From NCBI RefSeq assembly GCF_021390515.1, contig NZ_JAJUXI010000009.1, positions 1-64,000 on the forward strand: a stretch of DNA of 64,000 nt. Reading direction: 5' to 3'. Under the pieces are notes generated by a model. That model did not search any database. It was not told the DNA's origin and saw only the letters and a program-made list of their open reading frames with translations. Position 1 is the stretch's first letter; every line of letters begins with the position of its first letter. The position numbers and the translations under genes are program-made. This stretch comes from Dyadobacter sp. CY326. Lineage in GTDB: Bacteria; Bacteroidota; Bacteroidia; Cytophagales; Spirosomataceae. Positions 7,849 through 16,593 of this stretch are shown one piece after another.

Positions 7849-8433
7849 ATGATTTATCCCATCGTAGCTTACGGAGATCCGATACTGAGAAAGCCAACCC
7901 AATTTGTTGAAAAAGACCAGCTTGATCTTAAGAAGCTTTCGGAAGATATGTTCGAAACCATGCATGGCGCAAATGGCGTTGGACTGGCCGCTCCGCAGAT
8001 TGGAATGAATATCCGCGTGTTTGTTGTGGACGCAACGCCGTTTAGTGAAAAAGATGATGACGACGACGATGAGCCGGATCTGTCACTGGCCGATTTTAAG
8101 AAAACATTTATCAATCCCGAAATCCTTGAAGAAACAGGCAAGGAGTGGGCATTTGAAGAAGGTTGTTTGAGCATTCCCGGCATTCGTGGAGATGTTTATC
8201 GTCCCGAACGCGTAAAAATTCGTTACAGGGACACGGATTGGAATGAATACGAAGAGGAATACACCGGAATGGCTGCCAGGATCATCCAACACGAATATGA
8301 TCACTTGCTAGGAAAACTTTTTGTGGATTATTTGCCAACATTGAAAAAGCAGTTCATCAAAAAGAAACTGGCAGACATTACCAGGGGCAATGTGGATTCC
8401 GATTACAGAATGCGCTTTCCGGGTAGGAGATAA
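7849..8433 (+). CDS. def: Peptide deformylase
   Basis: The enzyme removes the formyl group from nascent protein N-termini. All three metal-site motifs are present: GVGLAAPQ (43-50), EGCLS (114-118, Cys ligand) and HEYDH (158-162, two His ligands). The 194 residues include an Asp/Glu-rich insertion around residues 68-80 between motifs 1 and 2, a place where Bacteroidota enzymes often carry an extra loop. It lies 38 bases after ruvX and 33 bases before the amidase gene, all on the plus strand, so the three may be co-transcribed. Confidence 0.95.
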   Translation: MIYPIVAYGDPILRKPTQFVEKDQLDLKKLSEDMFETMHGANGVGLAAPQIGMNIRVFVVDATPFSEKDDDDDDEPDLSLADFKKTFINPEILEETGKEWAFEEGCLSIPGIRGDVYRPERVKIRYRDTDWNEYEEEYTGMAARIIQHEYDHLLGKLFVDYLPTLKKQFIKKKLADITRGNVDSDYRMRFPGRR

Positions 8434-8466
8434 GGGTCAAGTTTCAATGTTTAATCTCCTTGTTGA

Positions 8467-9261
8467 ATGAGCGCATTGCTGCAAAATGACACTCTATCCG
8501 TCGCTTTAATCCAGACAGATCTTTTTTGGGAAGATACCACCGCAAATCTAGCGTCGCTGGAAGAGAAAATTGCGATGCTTTCTGAAAAAGCAGATGTTAT
8601 TGTGCTCCCGGAAATGTTTAATTCCGGATTCACCATGAACACTGCCGTCGCCGAGCCGCTGAATTTTACCACAACGCGCTGGATGAAACAGATTGCCGCA
8701 CAGACGCAGGCTTTGCTGATCGGTAGTTTTGCAGTAAAAGACGAAGGTAAATTTTACAATCGTTTGCTTTGCGTTCAGCCGGATGGGTCCTATCTATATA
8801 ATGATAAGCGACATCTTTTCACTTTTGGGAAAGAAGATCAGACTTACACGCCCGGCAATGCGAAATTGATTATCGATTATAAAGGCTGGAAAATCTGTCC
8901 GTTGGTTTGTTACGATCTACGATTTCCCGTGTGGAGCCGCAATGTTGCAGCTGATCCTTACGACCTACTTATATATGTAGCCAATTGGCCCGCGAAAAGG
9001 GCGCATGCCTGGAACACATTGCTCAAAGCCCGGGCGATTGAAAATCAGAGTTATGTGGTGGGTGTCAACCGGATAGGAGTCGATCCGAATGGTCTCACCT
9101 ATCAGGGAGATTCTGTTGCGCTCGATTATTTGGGAGAGCCGCTGCATATGCTGCAATCGGCAGAGGCAGAGAAAGTCGTTACATTCAGAAAGGGAGAACT
9201 CGTTTCCTACCGCAATGCATTTCCGGCACTAGCCGATGCAGACGCATTTCAACTGATTTGA
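8467..9261 (+). CDS. Carbon-nitrogen hydrolase, omega-amidase (YafV/Nit2 type)
   Basis: This nitrilase-superfamily protein of 264 residues has the Glu-Lys-Cys triad visible in VLPEMFNSGF, YNDKRHLF and CPLVCYDLRFPVW. The GF and CYDLRFP contexts match YafV/omega-amidase, which hydrolyses 2-oxoglutaramate or 2-oxosuccinamate in salvage of transamination products and methionine. The substrate is inferred from family. It is cytosolic, last in the ruvX-def-amidase run, and converges on gatC. Confidence 0.85.
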   Translation: MSALLQNDTLSVALIQTDLFWEDTTANLASLEEKIAMLSEKADVIVLPEMFNSGFTMNTAVAEPLNFTTTRWMKQIAAQTQALLIGSFAVKDEGKFYNRLLCVQPDGSYLYNDKRHLFTFGKEDQTYTPGNAKLIIDYKGWKICPLVCYDLRFPVWSRNVAADPYDLLIYVANWPAKRAHAWNTLLKARAIENQSYVVGVNRIGVDPNGLTYQGDSVALDYLGEPLHMLQSAEAEKVVTFRKGELVSYRNAFPALADADAFQLI

Positions 9262-9288
9262 TGATCTCCGGGACAAAGTGTCCAAATG

Positions 9289-9576
9289 TTACTCAATCAC
9301 CTTAGGCACCATCAAGTAGGATGCGTTCTTTGACGGAGCGTTTGCAAGTGCTTCTTCGCGGGTCATGCTGTTAACGCCGACATCTTCCCGCCAATTATTT
9401 ACCTCATCTAATATATGTGTGAGGGGCTCCACGTCGTTAGTATTAACCTCGTTCAGTTGTTCCATCCAGGTCAACACGGAGTCCATACTCGCCAGAATGC
9501 CTGCTTCTTCCTCTGGTTTAATCTCCAGACGGGCCAGGTTAGCGATCTTTTTAAGGGACTCTTTATCAATTTTCAT
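9289..9576 (-). CDS. gatC: Asp-tRNA(Asn)/Glu-tRNA(Gln) amidotransferase subunit C
   Basis: GatC is a 95-residue subunit that wraps GatA and GatB of the tRNA-dependent amidotransferase forming Gln-tRNA(Gln) or Asn-tRNA(Asn). The sequence has the usual pattern: KIANLARLEIKPEE, a central helix ending NEVNTNDVEPLTH, then a proline-poor tail with LMVPKVIE. The gatA and gatB genes are not in the window, so it stands alone. It converges with the amidase gene, 27 bases between stops. Confidence 0.93.
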   Translation of the reverse strand: MKIDKESLKKIANLARLEIKPEEEAGILASMDSVLTWMEQLNEVNTNDVEPLTHILDEVNNWREDVGVNSMTREEALANAPSKNASYLMVPKVIE

Positions 9577-9622
9577 TGTGTTATGAATTTGTTAAGTTAA
9601 CGGACAGCTTCAAACGGTAATC

Positions 9623-9630
9623 CAAAATTA
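9623..9630 (-). promoter_or_regulatory. Possible -7 element (TAATTTTG) of gatC
   Basis: TAATTTTG on the minus strand fits TAnnTTTG, 47 bases before the gatC start. No good -33 motif accompanies it and the area is AT-rich, so chance is possible. Confidence 0.3.
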
Positions 9631-10070
9631 CCAAATTTTGCAATTCGATTCAGGGTGCAAGAAATTATTCGGCAACGGCATGCGATTCTTCAACGCAAGT
9701 GATGTCTTGATTCTGTTGTTTTATTAGAATTTGCTATCAGTTACAAAATGCAGGATATGCGAATTTTAAAAATGCACTTTAAGCGCTAGTAGGAGAAAAA
9801 TAATATTTGCTTTTCTAATGGTTTGTTGAAATATTTTGAAATACAATGCTGCCCTTTGAAAAACATGTTAACTGAAATTGTAGTAAAGAGTACAATTATG
9901 TATAGATTTGATTTTGAAACGCATTCTATTCGTAATCAGCACTAAAACGAGAATAATTAAGAAAATTAAATGTCCGTGATTCTTTAAATTATGCAATTTA
10001 TGCAGGCTATGTCAAAAATTTTGAGAAAAAAACTGACGAAATGCTTGCTTTTTTTTAAAAGGAAAACTCA

Positions 10071-10078
10071 TACTTTTG
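10071..10078 (+). promoter_or_regulatory. Promoter -7 element (TACTTTTG) of exbB-tonB operon
   Basis: TACTTTTG matches TAnnTTTG, with CTTG about 23 bases upstream. It would give a leader of about 110 bases before the exbB ATG at 10195. It is the only clear promoter seen before the seven-gene operon. Confidence 0.6.
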
Positions 10079-10194
10079 TAGAAGGCTGATATTTAAAACC
10101 CGGCCAAAATTTTATTTTACCAAATCCAGTTTTAACCAAAAGTTTTATTTAATTCACAACCAAAATCTCAATTTAACCTTTAAAAGTAAGTCTG

Positions 10195-11034
10195 ATGGAA
10201 AAGAAAGCTACAAGTCCGGCACCAGCTCCCAAGCCTGCTGCGGCAGCAACAAAAGGCAAAGGCGGTTTGAACCCGGCATTGGTAATCCCTCTATTATTTG
10301 CAATTGCATTAGTTGTTTACATTTTCGTGTTAGGGGCTCCCGAGCACTTTAAGGATGGCGATCACGCAAAAGGCCCAATCGATGGTGATTACTACGGAAT
10401 CGTTTACAAAGGAGGTCCTATCGTACCAATTTTGATGACTTGTTTCCTGATCGTTTTAACATTTACAATCGAGCGTCTGATCACATTGAACAAAGCTCAG
10501 GGATCTGGAAGCATCGATTCATTCGTTGTGAAGTTGAGAGGTCTTCTTGACAAAAACCAAATCGAAGAAGCAATTAGAGAATGTGACAGACAAAAAGGAT
10601 CTGTTGGTAACGTTATCAAAGCAGGTCTTTTGAAATATAAGCAGTTAACTACTGAAACTGCACTTGACAAAGAACAAAAACTGGCTGCTCTTCAGAAAGA
10701 AATTGAAGAAGCAACTACGCTTGAATTGCCAATGTTGCAGAAAAACCTTACCATTATCGCAACACTTGCGGGTGCATCTACACTTCTTGCACTTCTTGGA
10801 ACGGTAATCGGTATGATTAAAGCGTTCGCGGCCTTGGGTACATCAGGTTCTCCTGACTCAGCTGCACTTGCAACAGGTATTTCTGAGGCCCTTATTAATA
10901 CGGCACTTGGTATCGGTACTTCTGCAATCGCAACAATCTCATACGCTTACCTGAACAGCCGTGTTGACGACCTTACTTATAGCATCGATGAAATCGGCTT
11001 AAGCCTTCAATCAAACTTTGCTACACATTATTAA
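10195..11034 (+). CDS. exbB: MotA/TolQ/ExbB proton channel family protein
   Basis: ExbB forms the inner-membrane proton channel that energises TonB. The 279 residues have an Ala/Pro/Lys-rich cytoplasmic N-terminus, a first membrane helix near residues 28-46, a second near 78-98, a long cytoplasmic part, and the conserved C-terminal pair of helices with LTIIATLAGASTLLALLGTV and ATGISEALINTALGI. It opens the exbB-exbD-exbD-tonB operon. The extra N-terminal helix, giving four rather than three membrane segments, is common in Bacteroidota ExbB. Confidence 0.9.
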   Translation: MEKKATSPAPAPKPAAAATKGKGGLNPALVIPLLFAIALVVYIFVLGAPEHFKDGDHAKGPIDGDYYGIVYKGGPIVPILMTCFLIVLTFTIERLITLNKAQGSGSIDSFVVKLRGLLDKNQIEEAIRECDRQKGSVGNVIKAGLLKYKQLTTETALDKEQKLAALQKEIEEATTLELPMLQKNLTIIATLAGASTLLALLGTVIGMIKAFAALGTSGSPDSAALATGISEALINTALGIGTSAIATISYAYLNSRVDDLTYSIDEIGLSLQSNFATHY

Positions 11035-11095
11035 TAGTTTTTTGAACTATTAATATGGAAGTTACGTTAATATACAAAAAACTTATATATTTGTT

Positions 11096-11710
11096 ATGGG
11101 AAAGGTAAGACCTAAGAAGCACGCGCCGCATACGGATATGACAGCGATGACTGACGTAGCGTTCTTACTATTGACGTTCTTTATCATGACGGCAACTTTC
11201 AAGTCGAATGAAGCGGAGATTACAACTCCGTCTTCCATTTCGCAGATCAAAGTTCCGGATGATGACATTATGGTCATTAGTATTGACAAGGCAGGCAAGG
11301 TGTTCTTCGGAGTGGATGCGAAACCAGTGAGAGCAGCAATGCTTGAAAACATTGGTCAATCAAAAGGGATTACGTTTACGGAAAATGAAAAGGCAAAATT
11401 TGCATTGCAATCGAGCTTTGGGTTTCCTTTGAACCAGTTGAAACCTTGGTTGAACATGTCAAAAGAGCAAATGCCGAATGTGAAGCAACCTGGTATTCCG
11501 GTTGATTCAACAGGAGCTAGCGAGCTTGCTGACTGGGTTTATGCTGCACGTAAAGCAAACAGCCAATTGAGAATTGCATTGAAAGGCGACAACCTTTCTA
11601 AGTTTCCAGTTTTCAAGGATGTTTTGTCAAACTTGCAGTCGCAGAATATTAACAAGTTCAACCTGATTACAGGTAGCGAACAAGCGCCTGCTGGCTACAC
11701 AAACGACTAG
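11096..11710 (+). CDS. exbD: ExbD/TolR family biopolymer transporter (first copy)
   Basis: This 204-residue protein has a short cytoplasmic N-terminus, then a single membrane helix with the essential Asp in TDMTAMTDVAFLLLTFFIM, then a periplasmic domain. ExbD pairs with ExbB to couple proton flow to TonB. It lacks the extreme compactness of proteobacterial ExbD (about 140), its periplasmic part being larger. It is followed after 34 bases by a second, divergent exbD. Confidence 0.88.
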   Translation: MGKVRPKKHAPHTDMTAMTDVAFLLLTFFIMTATFKSNEAEITTPSSISQIKVPDDDIMVISIDKAGKVFFGVDAKPVRAAMLENIGQSKGITFTENEKAKFALQSSFGFPLNQLKPWLNMSKEQMPNVKQPGIPVDSTGASELADWVYAARKANSQLRIALKGDNLSKFPVFKDVLSNLQSQNINKFNLITGSEQAPAGYTND

Positions 11711-11744
11711 TTTTGTAACAAGAACATTTTAATAATACAAAGCA

Positions 11745-12323
11745 ATGGCAGCAATTGAAGAATCGGGTGGTGGGCATGGCAAGGGCGACGGTAAGGTTCG
11801 GGCCAAGAAGATGTCCACTCGCGTGGACATGACACCAATGGTTGACTTAGGATTTTTGCTTATTACGTTTTTCATGCTTGCGACAACTATGTCGAAACCA
11901 ACATCAATGACGTTGGCTGTGCCTGATAAAACGGATGAAGAAGATCAAGAGAAAACCGAACCGCTTAAAGCGTCGAAAGTGCTTACCTTGTTTATGGGAG
12001 CAAATGACGATGTTTATTATCTTGACGGAATTGCCGCAGATGATGATAAGGCAGTAGCATCTATGAAGACAACTCGTTATGGGTTCGATTTAAGAAGCGT
12101 AATTTTTGCCTCTCAGAAGCGTATTAACGCAGCAAATCCAAAAGATGAAAAAGGGAACGATCCTTTTGTTGTGGTAATCAAGCCAACGCCCGTGTCAACC
12201 TACAAGAATATGGTAGACGTTTTGGACGAAATGGCAATTACCAAATCAAAAAGATATGCACTTGTGGAGACTCTGACAGATTCGGAGAAGAAACTCTTGG
12301 GTGACAAAATCGTAGCTAAATAA
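11745..12323 (+). CDS. exbD: ExbD/TolR family biopolymer transporter (second copy)
   Basis: The second ExbD (192 residues) has the helix VDMTPMVDLGFLLITFF with its conserved Asp and a different periplasmic domain from the first copy. Two non-identical ExbD genes in a row are usual in Bacteroidota and may form a heteromeric stator inside one ExbB pentamer; that is inference. It lies 26 bases before tonB. Confidence 0.88.
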   Translation: MAAIEESGGGHGKGDGKVRAKKMSTRVDMTPMVDLGFLLITFFMLATTMSKPTSMTLAVPDKTDEEDQEKTEPLKASKVLTLFMGANDDVYYLDGIAADDDKAVASMKTTRYGFDLRSVIFASQKRINAANPKDEKGNDPFVVVIKPTPVSTYKNMVDVLDEMAITKSKRYALVETLTDSEKKLLGDKIVAK

Positions 12324-12349
12324 TTTATTCAAATCTAATTTAAAGCGCC

Positions 12350-13174
12350 ATGGCAGAAATAGGCCCGAATGCTACACTGGATGATATAGTGTTTGCTGAT
12401 CGTAACAAGGCGTACGGTGCATTTTCTCTTCGTCAAGGATATCGTGCAGATGTGACGAAGGCTACTTTAATCGGAGCAGTTTTGTTTGTACTGGCCATGT
12501 TTACACCGTCTATTATTAACAAGCTGACGGCTGGCGAGGAAGAAGAGGTTGCAATGGTTGAGGTGGATTTAATGAAAATACCACCGCCGCCAATTGATCC
12601 GGCAGAACCACCACCACCACCACCACCACCGGTTGAACAACCTAAGGTGAACACGGTGAAGTTCTTGCCTCCTGAGGTAAAAAAGGACGAAGAAGTTCCT
12701 GAGGAAGTGCCACCACCAACAGTGGAAGAGATAAAAGAAGCTGTTGTTGCTGACAAGACGATCGAAGGAGATCCAAATGCGAACGAGATCATCGTTGCTC
12801 CGGAAGCAGTTGCAGCGCCTAGTAAAGGAACGGTTGTAGAAGCAGCGCCAGAACCAGAAAAGGTTTTTACCGTTGTTGAGCAGCAGCCAGAGTTTCCAGG
12901 TGGAACCGCGGAGATGTACAAATACTTAGGTAAAAATATCAAGTATCCAAGTGCAGCTTCACGTGCTAACGTTTCAGGAAGGGTTTTCATGTCATTCGTT
13001 GTGAATGTTGATGGAAGTATTCAAGATGTGGCGGTATTGAAAGGACTTGGTTTTGGTTGCGATGAAGAGGCTATCCGTGTTGTGAAAGCAATGCCGAAGT
13101 GGAAGCCAGGAAAGCAGTCGGGACGTGCGGTTCGTGTTAAGTACAACTTGCCAATCAATTTCCAACTGGAGTAA
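12350..13174 (+). CDS. tonB: Energy transducer TonB
   Basis: This 274-residue TonB has an N-terminal membrane helix near residues 40-57. A Pro-rich periplasmic spacer starts with PPPPIDPAEPP and PPPPPPP around residues 75-95, followed by a Glu/Lys/Pro linker. The C-terminal domain includes QPEFPGGTAEMYKYL, VSGRVFMSFVVN and GCDEEAIRVVKAMPKWKPG. The PEFPGG start of the C-terminal domain is characteristic of Bacteroidota TonB. It transmits energy to receptors such as the BtuB-like protein at 60-62 kb, although which TonB serves which receptor is unknown. Confidence 0.92.
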   Translation: MAEIGPNATLDDIVFADRNKAYGAFSLRQGYRADVTKATLIGAVLFVLAMFTPSIINKLTAGEEEEVAMVEVDLMKIPPPPIDPAEPPPPPPPPVEQPKVNTVKFLPPEVKKDEEVPEEVPPPTVEEIKEAVVADKTIEGDPNANEIIVAPEAVAAPSKGTVVEAAPEPEKVFTVVEQQPEFPGGTAEMYKYLGKNIKYPSAASRANVSGRVFMSFVVNVDGSIQDVAVLKGLGFGCDEEAIRVVKAMPKWKPGKQSGRAVRVKYNLPINFQLE

Positions 13175-13177
13175 CTC

Positions 13178-13402
13178 ATGAGGGAAAAACCATTGCATGA
13201 GAAGATCGGTGATCTAACCTCTGTTGTAATGGCTCTGACATACATTGGAGGAGGGGTCTTTTTGGTCCTCTCCTCCTTGTCTTTTAGGTTGTTACCTGTT
13301 GGCAGTCTGGCCAGAAATGCGTTTGCTGGCACACTTATTTTGTACGGAGCTTACAGAGGATACAGGGTTTGGAGAAAAAGAAGACACCGCGAGGAACTAT
13401 GA
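13178..13402 (+). CDS. Small membrane protein between tonB and pstS-like gene
   Basis: A 74-residue protein with two predicted membrane helices (about residues 14-33 and 43-60) and a very basic C-terminus (WRKRRHREEL). It begins 3 bases after tonB stops, and its TGA overlaps the ATG of the next gene (ATGA), so translation is probably coupled. Function unknown. The genetic coupling suggests an accessory role in the Exb-TonB complex or biogenesis of the following lipoprotein. Confidence 0.75.
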   Translation: MREKPLHEKIGDLTSVVMALTYIGGGVFLVLSSLSFRLLPVGSLARNAFAGTLILYGAYRGYRVWRKRRHREEL

Positions 13403-14355
13403 AATTTTGGTCAGCCGGCTTAATGCTTGGCACATGTTTGGGGGTTCTGAGCTTGACAAGCTGTGGTGATTCTAATGGAGATTTGGATAATCCTAGGCAA
13501 GGAACGATTACAGTTGCTTCCGACGAATCGTTTAAGCCCTTGGTCAATGCGCTTACCAACGCATATGAAGGCATTTATCCGAACACGCATTTCAAGTTGA
13601 ATTACAAGCCTGAACAAGAGGCGATCCGACAACTGCTTAATGACAGCGCGAGGGTTATTTTCGCCACGAGGCAGTTAAATGAAAAAGAAACAGAGATTAT
13701 CAAAAAGCAGAAAGGATCTTACAAGTTTCAGCATATCGCGACGGATGGACTAGCATTGGTCATAAGTAAAACCAACTCAGATAGTCTGATCACAATTCCG
13801 GAAATTAAGTCGATCCTGGAAGGAAAAATTACTGACTGGTCCCAGTTAAAGGGTGGAAATCAAAGTGGCTTGATTACTTTGGTGTTTGATAATGCTAATG
13901 CCAGCAACTTGAATTTCGTCCTTAATAAATTTGGAATAACCAGCATTCAACGTTTGCGTATAATTTCAGCGGGTTCCAATGAGAATGTTATTAAAGACAT
14001 ACGGACAAATCCACTTCACCTGGGTTTTATTGGTGTAAGCTGGATCAGCGACGGTCACTCATTGGCATCAGAAGAATTGTCAAAGGGGATTCATGTCATG
14101 GGCGTCGCTCAGAAGGCAAATCCCGATTCGATGTCCAGTTATATACAGCCTTTTCAAGGCGGACTTGAATTTAAAAGATACCCGCTTCACAGAGATTTGT
14201 ATATCATCAGCCGTGAGGGATACTCTGGTCTGGGTGGCGGTTTAATGACCTATATTGCACGGGATGTGGGTGGCCTGATAATTCAAAAAATGGGCTTGTT
14301 GCCAACCGTGCCTTACCCGAGAGAGCTCGAAATAACGACGGGTAAGAATTTTTAA
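13399..14355 (+). CDS. PstS-like substrate-binding lipoprotein
   Basis: This 318-residue lipoprotein has a signal ending LTSC (Cys22) and a periplasmic binding-protein fold of the PstS type. Recognisable parts are ITVASDESFKPLVNAL, VIFATRQLNEKE, ATDGLALVIS and KITDWSQLKGG. No PstABC genes are nearby; it sits in the exb-tonB operon. Such genes recur next to exb/tonB in Bacteroidota, but whether it binds phosphate is unknown. The ATG at 13399 is chosen over the upstream in-frame ATG at 13369 because the signal peptide starts there and it gives an ATGA overlap. Confidence 0.8.
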   Translation: MKFWSAGLMLGTCLGVLSLTSCGDSNGDLDNPRQGTITVASDESFKPLVNALTNAYEGIYPNTHFKLNYKPEQEAIRQLLNDSARVIFATRQLNEKETEIIKKQKGSYKFQHIATDGLALVISKTNSDSLITIPEIKSILEGKITDWSQLKGGNQSGLITLVFDNANASNLNFVLNKFGITSIQRLRIISAGSNENVIKDIRTNPLHLGFIGVSWISDGHSLASEELSKGIHVMGVAQKANPDSMSSYIQPFQGGLEFKRYPLHRDLYIISREGYSGLGGGLMTYIARDVGGLIIQKMGLLPTVPYPRELEITTGKNF

Positions 14356-14432
14356 TAAGTGTAATACATTTAAGATTTGGGACTTGTTATTGGAAAGCCA
14401 AATTTTTTATCATTATTTTAACCGGGTAAAAA

Positions 14433-16211
14433 ATGAACAGAAACATGAGAATGAAATTAGTAGCACTGGTAATTGGTTTATTGGCGTTTGTTAATTTACA
14501 TGCACAAACGACGCAGGATGGCTTGGCATTGATACACGGAGAACGTTACAATGAAGCCGGCGACTTATTCAAAAAACTCGCAGAAACAACGCCTTCTGCT
14601 GATAATCAATATTATCTTGGTTATTACTATATAAAAACCAATCAGCTAGACGAAGCTCAAAAAGCTTTTGAAAAAGGAGTTCAGCTTGACGAGAAATCAT
14701 ATTTGAACCAAGTTGGTCTTGGAACTGTGGCGCTAGCAAAAGGCGAGCGTCCAAAAGCAAAGGAATTGTTTGACACTGCTGAAAAGAAAAAAGGCAAAGA
14801 TGCCGAAGTGCTTTTTAGAATCGGTGAAGCATATACTTTGTTCGAAAAACAAAATGATCCGGCAGAAGCGATTAGGTTGCTAGACCTTGCCATCAAAAGG
14901 GACAAAAACCTTGCAGATGCATATCTTGCAAAAGGTGACGCGCTGATGCTTCGTAATGAAGGTGGTGCTGCGGTTACAGCATACGAATATGCATTGACTG
15001 CCAAACCTAATTACGCAACTGCTCACAATGCGATCGGTTCGATTTACCTGCGTGGTAAGAACTACAACCTAGCGCTTGAAAACTATAAAAAGGCGATTGA
15101 AGCTGATCCTAACTTCGCACCAGCTTACAAGGATCTTGCAGAGTTGTACTTCTTTGCTCAGAAATACAAGCAAGCAGCTGAAAACTTCGATTTGTACATT
15201 CAGAAAAGTGGAACAACTGACCCTGAAATGAAATTGCGTGCGGCACAGTTCGCTTTCACAGCTGATGATTATGCGAAATCATTGCAATTGCTTGAAGAGA
15301 TCAAAGGCAAGATCAACAACCCAATCACATTGCGTATGTATGGCTGGTCTAACTTCAAGACTAACAAGCCTGACGAAGCGATCCAGAATTTGACCGAATT
15401 TATCAAAGTTGCTCCGGATAAAGTGATCGGCGATGACTATAAATATCTTGGACGCGCTTACAACCAGAAAGTAACGGATGGTAAAGGCTATGATTCAACA
15501 GGTGTTGCCTACATTTTGAAAGGTGCAGACATGGATACAAGCAAGGCTGAGGCAGCTACAACTTATAAAGAGGTTGCTGCTTTATATTATGCAGCGAAGG
15601 ACTTCCCGAATGCTGCTGCCACTTATGAGAAAGGGCTTGCAATGGATACAGCTAAGGCTAGTGCAAATGATTATTATTATGCAGGCTTAGCAAATTTCCA
15701 GATGGCTACTGCCAAAGTGCTGCCAAGTGCTGCTGATTCCAACTATGCGGATAGTGCTAAGATTTCTGGCGAAAGACGCGCATTGTTCCTGAAAGCAGAT
15801 TCAATATTTGCAACGGTAACTCAGAAACTTCCTGAATGGCCATACGGCTATTACTGGAGAGCGAGTACACTTTACAACGCTTACGACAGACAGGAAAACG
15901 TTGATAAAGGAATTTCTCAGCCATATTACTTAAAGTTGACTGAGCTTGCAGAAAAGGATCCAGATCCAAGCAAATACAAGTCTTACTTGAAGCTTGCCTA
16001 TGGTTACCTGGCGTTCCATGCTCAGACTACATTAAAAGATGAAGCAAAAGCGAAGGAATATTGGGAAAAGCTTTTGAAAGTTGATCCAGACAATGCTTCG
16101 GCAAAAGAAGCGCTAGGACTAGCTGCTGCTCCGACAGCGGAGACACAGCCTGCAACCGGTGCTAAGGCTGGCGCAAAACCAAAAACAGCTTCGACTCCGA
16201 AGAAAAAATAA
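14433..16211 (+). CDS. Secreted tetratricopeptide repeat protein
   Basis: A 592-residue protein with a signal peptide (about 1-25, ending in LHAQ) and TPR units along most of its length, for example YYLGYYYIKTNQLDEAQKAF and AHNAIGSIYLRGKNYNLALE. The C-terminus is Ala/Lys/Thr/Pro-rich. It is the last gene of the exbB operon, 77 bases after the PstS-like gene, and ends at a perfect palindrome. TPR arrays mediate protein contacts, so a periplasmic scaffold of the TonB system is plausible but unproven. Confidence 0.85.
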   Translation: MNRNMRMKLVALVIGLLAFVNLHAQTTQDGLALIHGERYNEAGDLFKKLAETTPSADNQYYLGYYYIKTNQLDEAQKAFEKGVQLDEKSYLNQVGLGTVALAKGERPKAKELFDTAEKKKGKDAEVLFRIGEAYTLFEKQNDPAEAIRLLDLAIKRDKNLADAYLAKGDALMLRNEGGAAVTAYEYALTAKPNYATAHNAIGSIYLRGKNYNLALENYKKAIEADPNFAPAYKDLAELYFFAQKYKQAAENFDLYIQKSGTTDPEMKLRAAQFAFTADDYAKSLQLLEEIKGKINNPITLRMYGWSNFKTNKPDEAIQNLTEFIKVAPDKVIGDDYKYLGRAYNQKVTDGKGYDSTGVAYILKGADMDTSKAEAATTYKEVAALYYAAKDFPNAAATYEKGLAMDTAKASANDYYYAGLANFQMATAKVLPSAADSNYADSAKISGERRALFLKADSIFATVTQKLPEWPYGYYWRASTLYNAYDRQENVDKGISQPYYLKLTELAEKDPDPSKYKSYLKLAYGYLAFHAQTTLKDEAKAKEYWEKLLKVDPDNASAKEALGLAAAPTAETQPATGAKAGAKPKTASTPKKK

Positions 16212-16222
16212 TTGGGAATGCA

Positions 16223-16268
16223 ATAACGAAAGAAGCCGCTTGGATATCCAAGCGGCTTCTTTCGTTAT
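16223..16268. terminator. Perfect 46-bp palindrome, bidirectional terminator
   Basis: The 23-base arms (16223-16245 and 16246-16268) are exact reverse complements with core CTTGGATATCCAAG. It lies between the stops of two convergent genes, so it most likely ends transcription both ways. The absence of an unpaired spacer makes it unusual. Confidence 0.75.
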
Positions 16269-16282
16269 AAATTTCACAAAAA

Positions 16283-16489
16283 CTAATTCAATGAAGACAG
16301 TCGCGCGAAGCAAGTATTGAGAACTGGTAAATGTATCGTTCCGTAATTATCGTAACACCACTGTCTTAAACGTTTTACCTCAGCAGGCATCAACATGCGG
16401 ATTGCTTTTCGAAGTTCCTTTTCGAACAATCTGCGGTCGAAGCTCACTTTTTGCAGAATAATTTTTATGTATTCGAGCATGGAGGCCAT
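16283..16489 (-). CDS. Small conserved-looking hypothetical protein (68 aa)
   Basis: A 68-residue mostly helical protein with a basic middle (FEKELRKAIRMLMPAEVKRL) and a WCYDNYG motif. No signal peptide or membrane helix is seen. I have an impression of similar short proteins in Cytophagales but cannot name a family. It has its own AT-rich upstream region and shares the 46-bp palindrome as terminator with the TPR gene. Function unknown. Confidence 0.65.
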   Translation of the reverse strand: MASMLEYIKIILQKVSFDRRLFEKELRKAIRMLMPAEVKRLRQWCYDNYGTIHLPVLNTCFARLSSLN

Positions 16490-16593
16490 AGTATTATGTA
16501 GTTTTGTGGTTTAGGGACGTAAATAATTTTTATTAAGACTCCGTGTAAGCATCGAAAAACGGCAATTCTTAATAAAGTTAACGAAAATAATTA

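Larger units (their letters stand above)
9577..10194. other. 618-base AT-rich intergenic region
   Basis: No open frame of interest, tRNA or strong hairpin was seen in this gap between gatC (-) and exbB (+). It holds a weak minus-strand TAATTTTG (9623-9630) that may serve gatC and a plus-strand TACTTTTG (10071-10078) for exbB. The rest is strongly AT-rich; a small RNA or upstream regulatory sites cannot be excluded. Confidence 0.5.

Noticed and set aside
7420..7965. Minus-strand frame of 181 codons over ruvX and the start of def
   Set aside because: It overlaps two clear conserved genes and shows no motif.
9577..10194. tRNA or other structured RNA gene in the long gap
   Set aside because: No cloverleaf, CCA end or strong stem was found by eye.
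12433..12990. Antisense frame rich in Ser, Gly and Thr inside tonB
   Set aside because: The composition is explained by the reverse complement of the Pro/Glu-rich TonB spacer.
13399..14355. Part of a phosphate ABC transporter
   Set aside because: No permease or ATPase gene is next to it; the neighbours are Exb-TonB genes.
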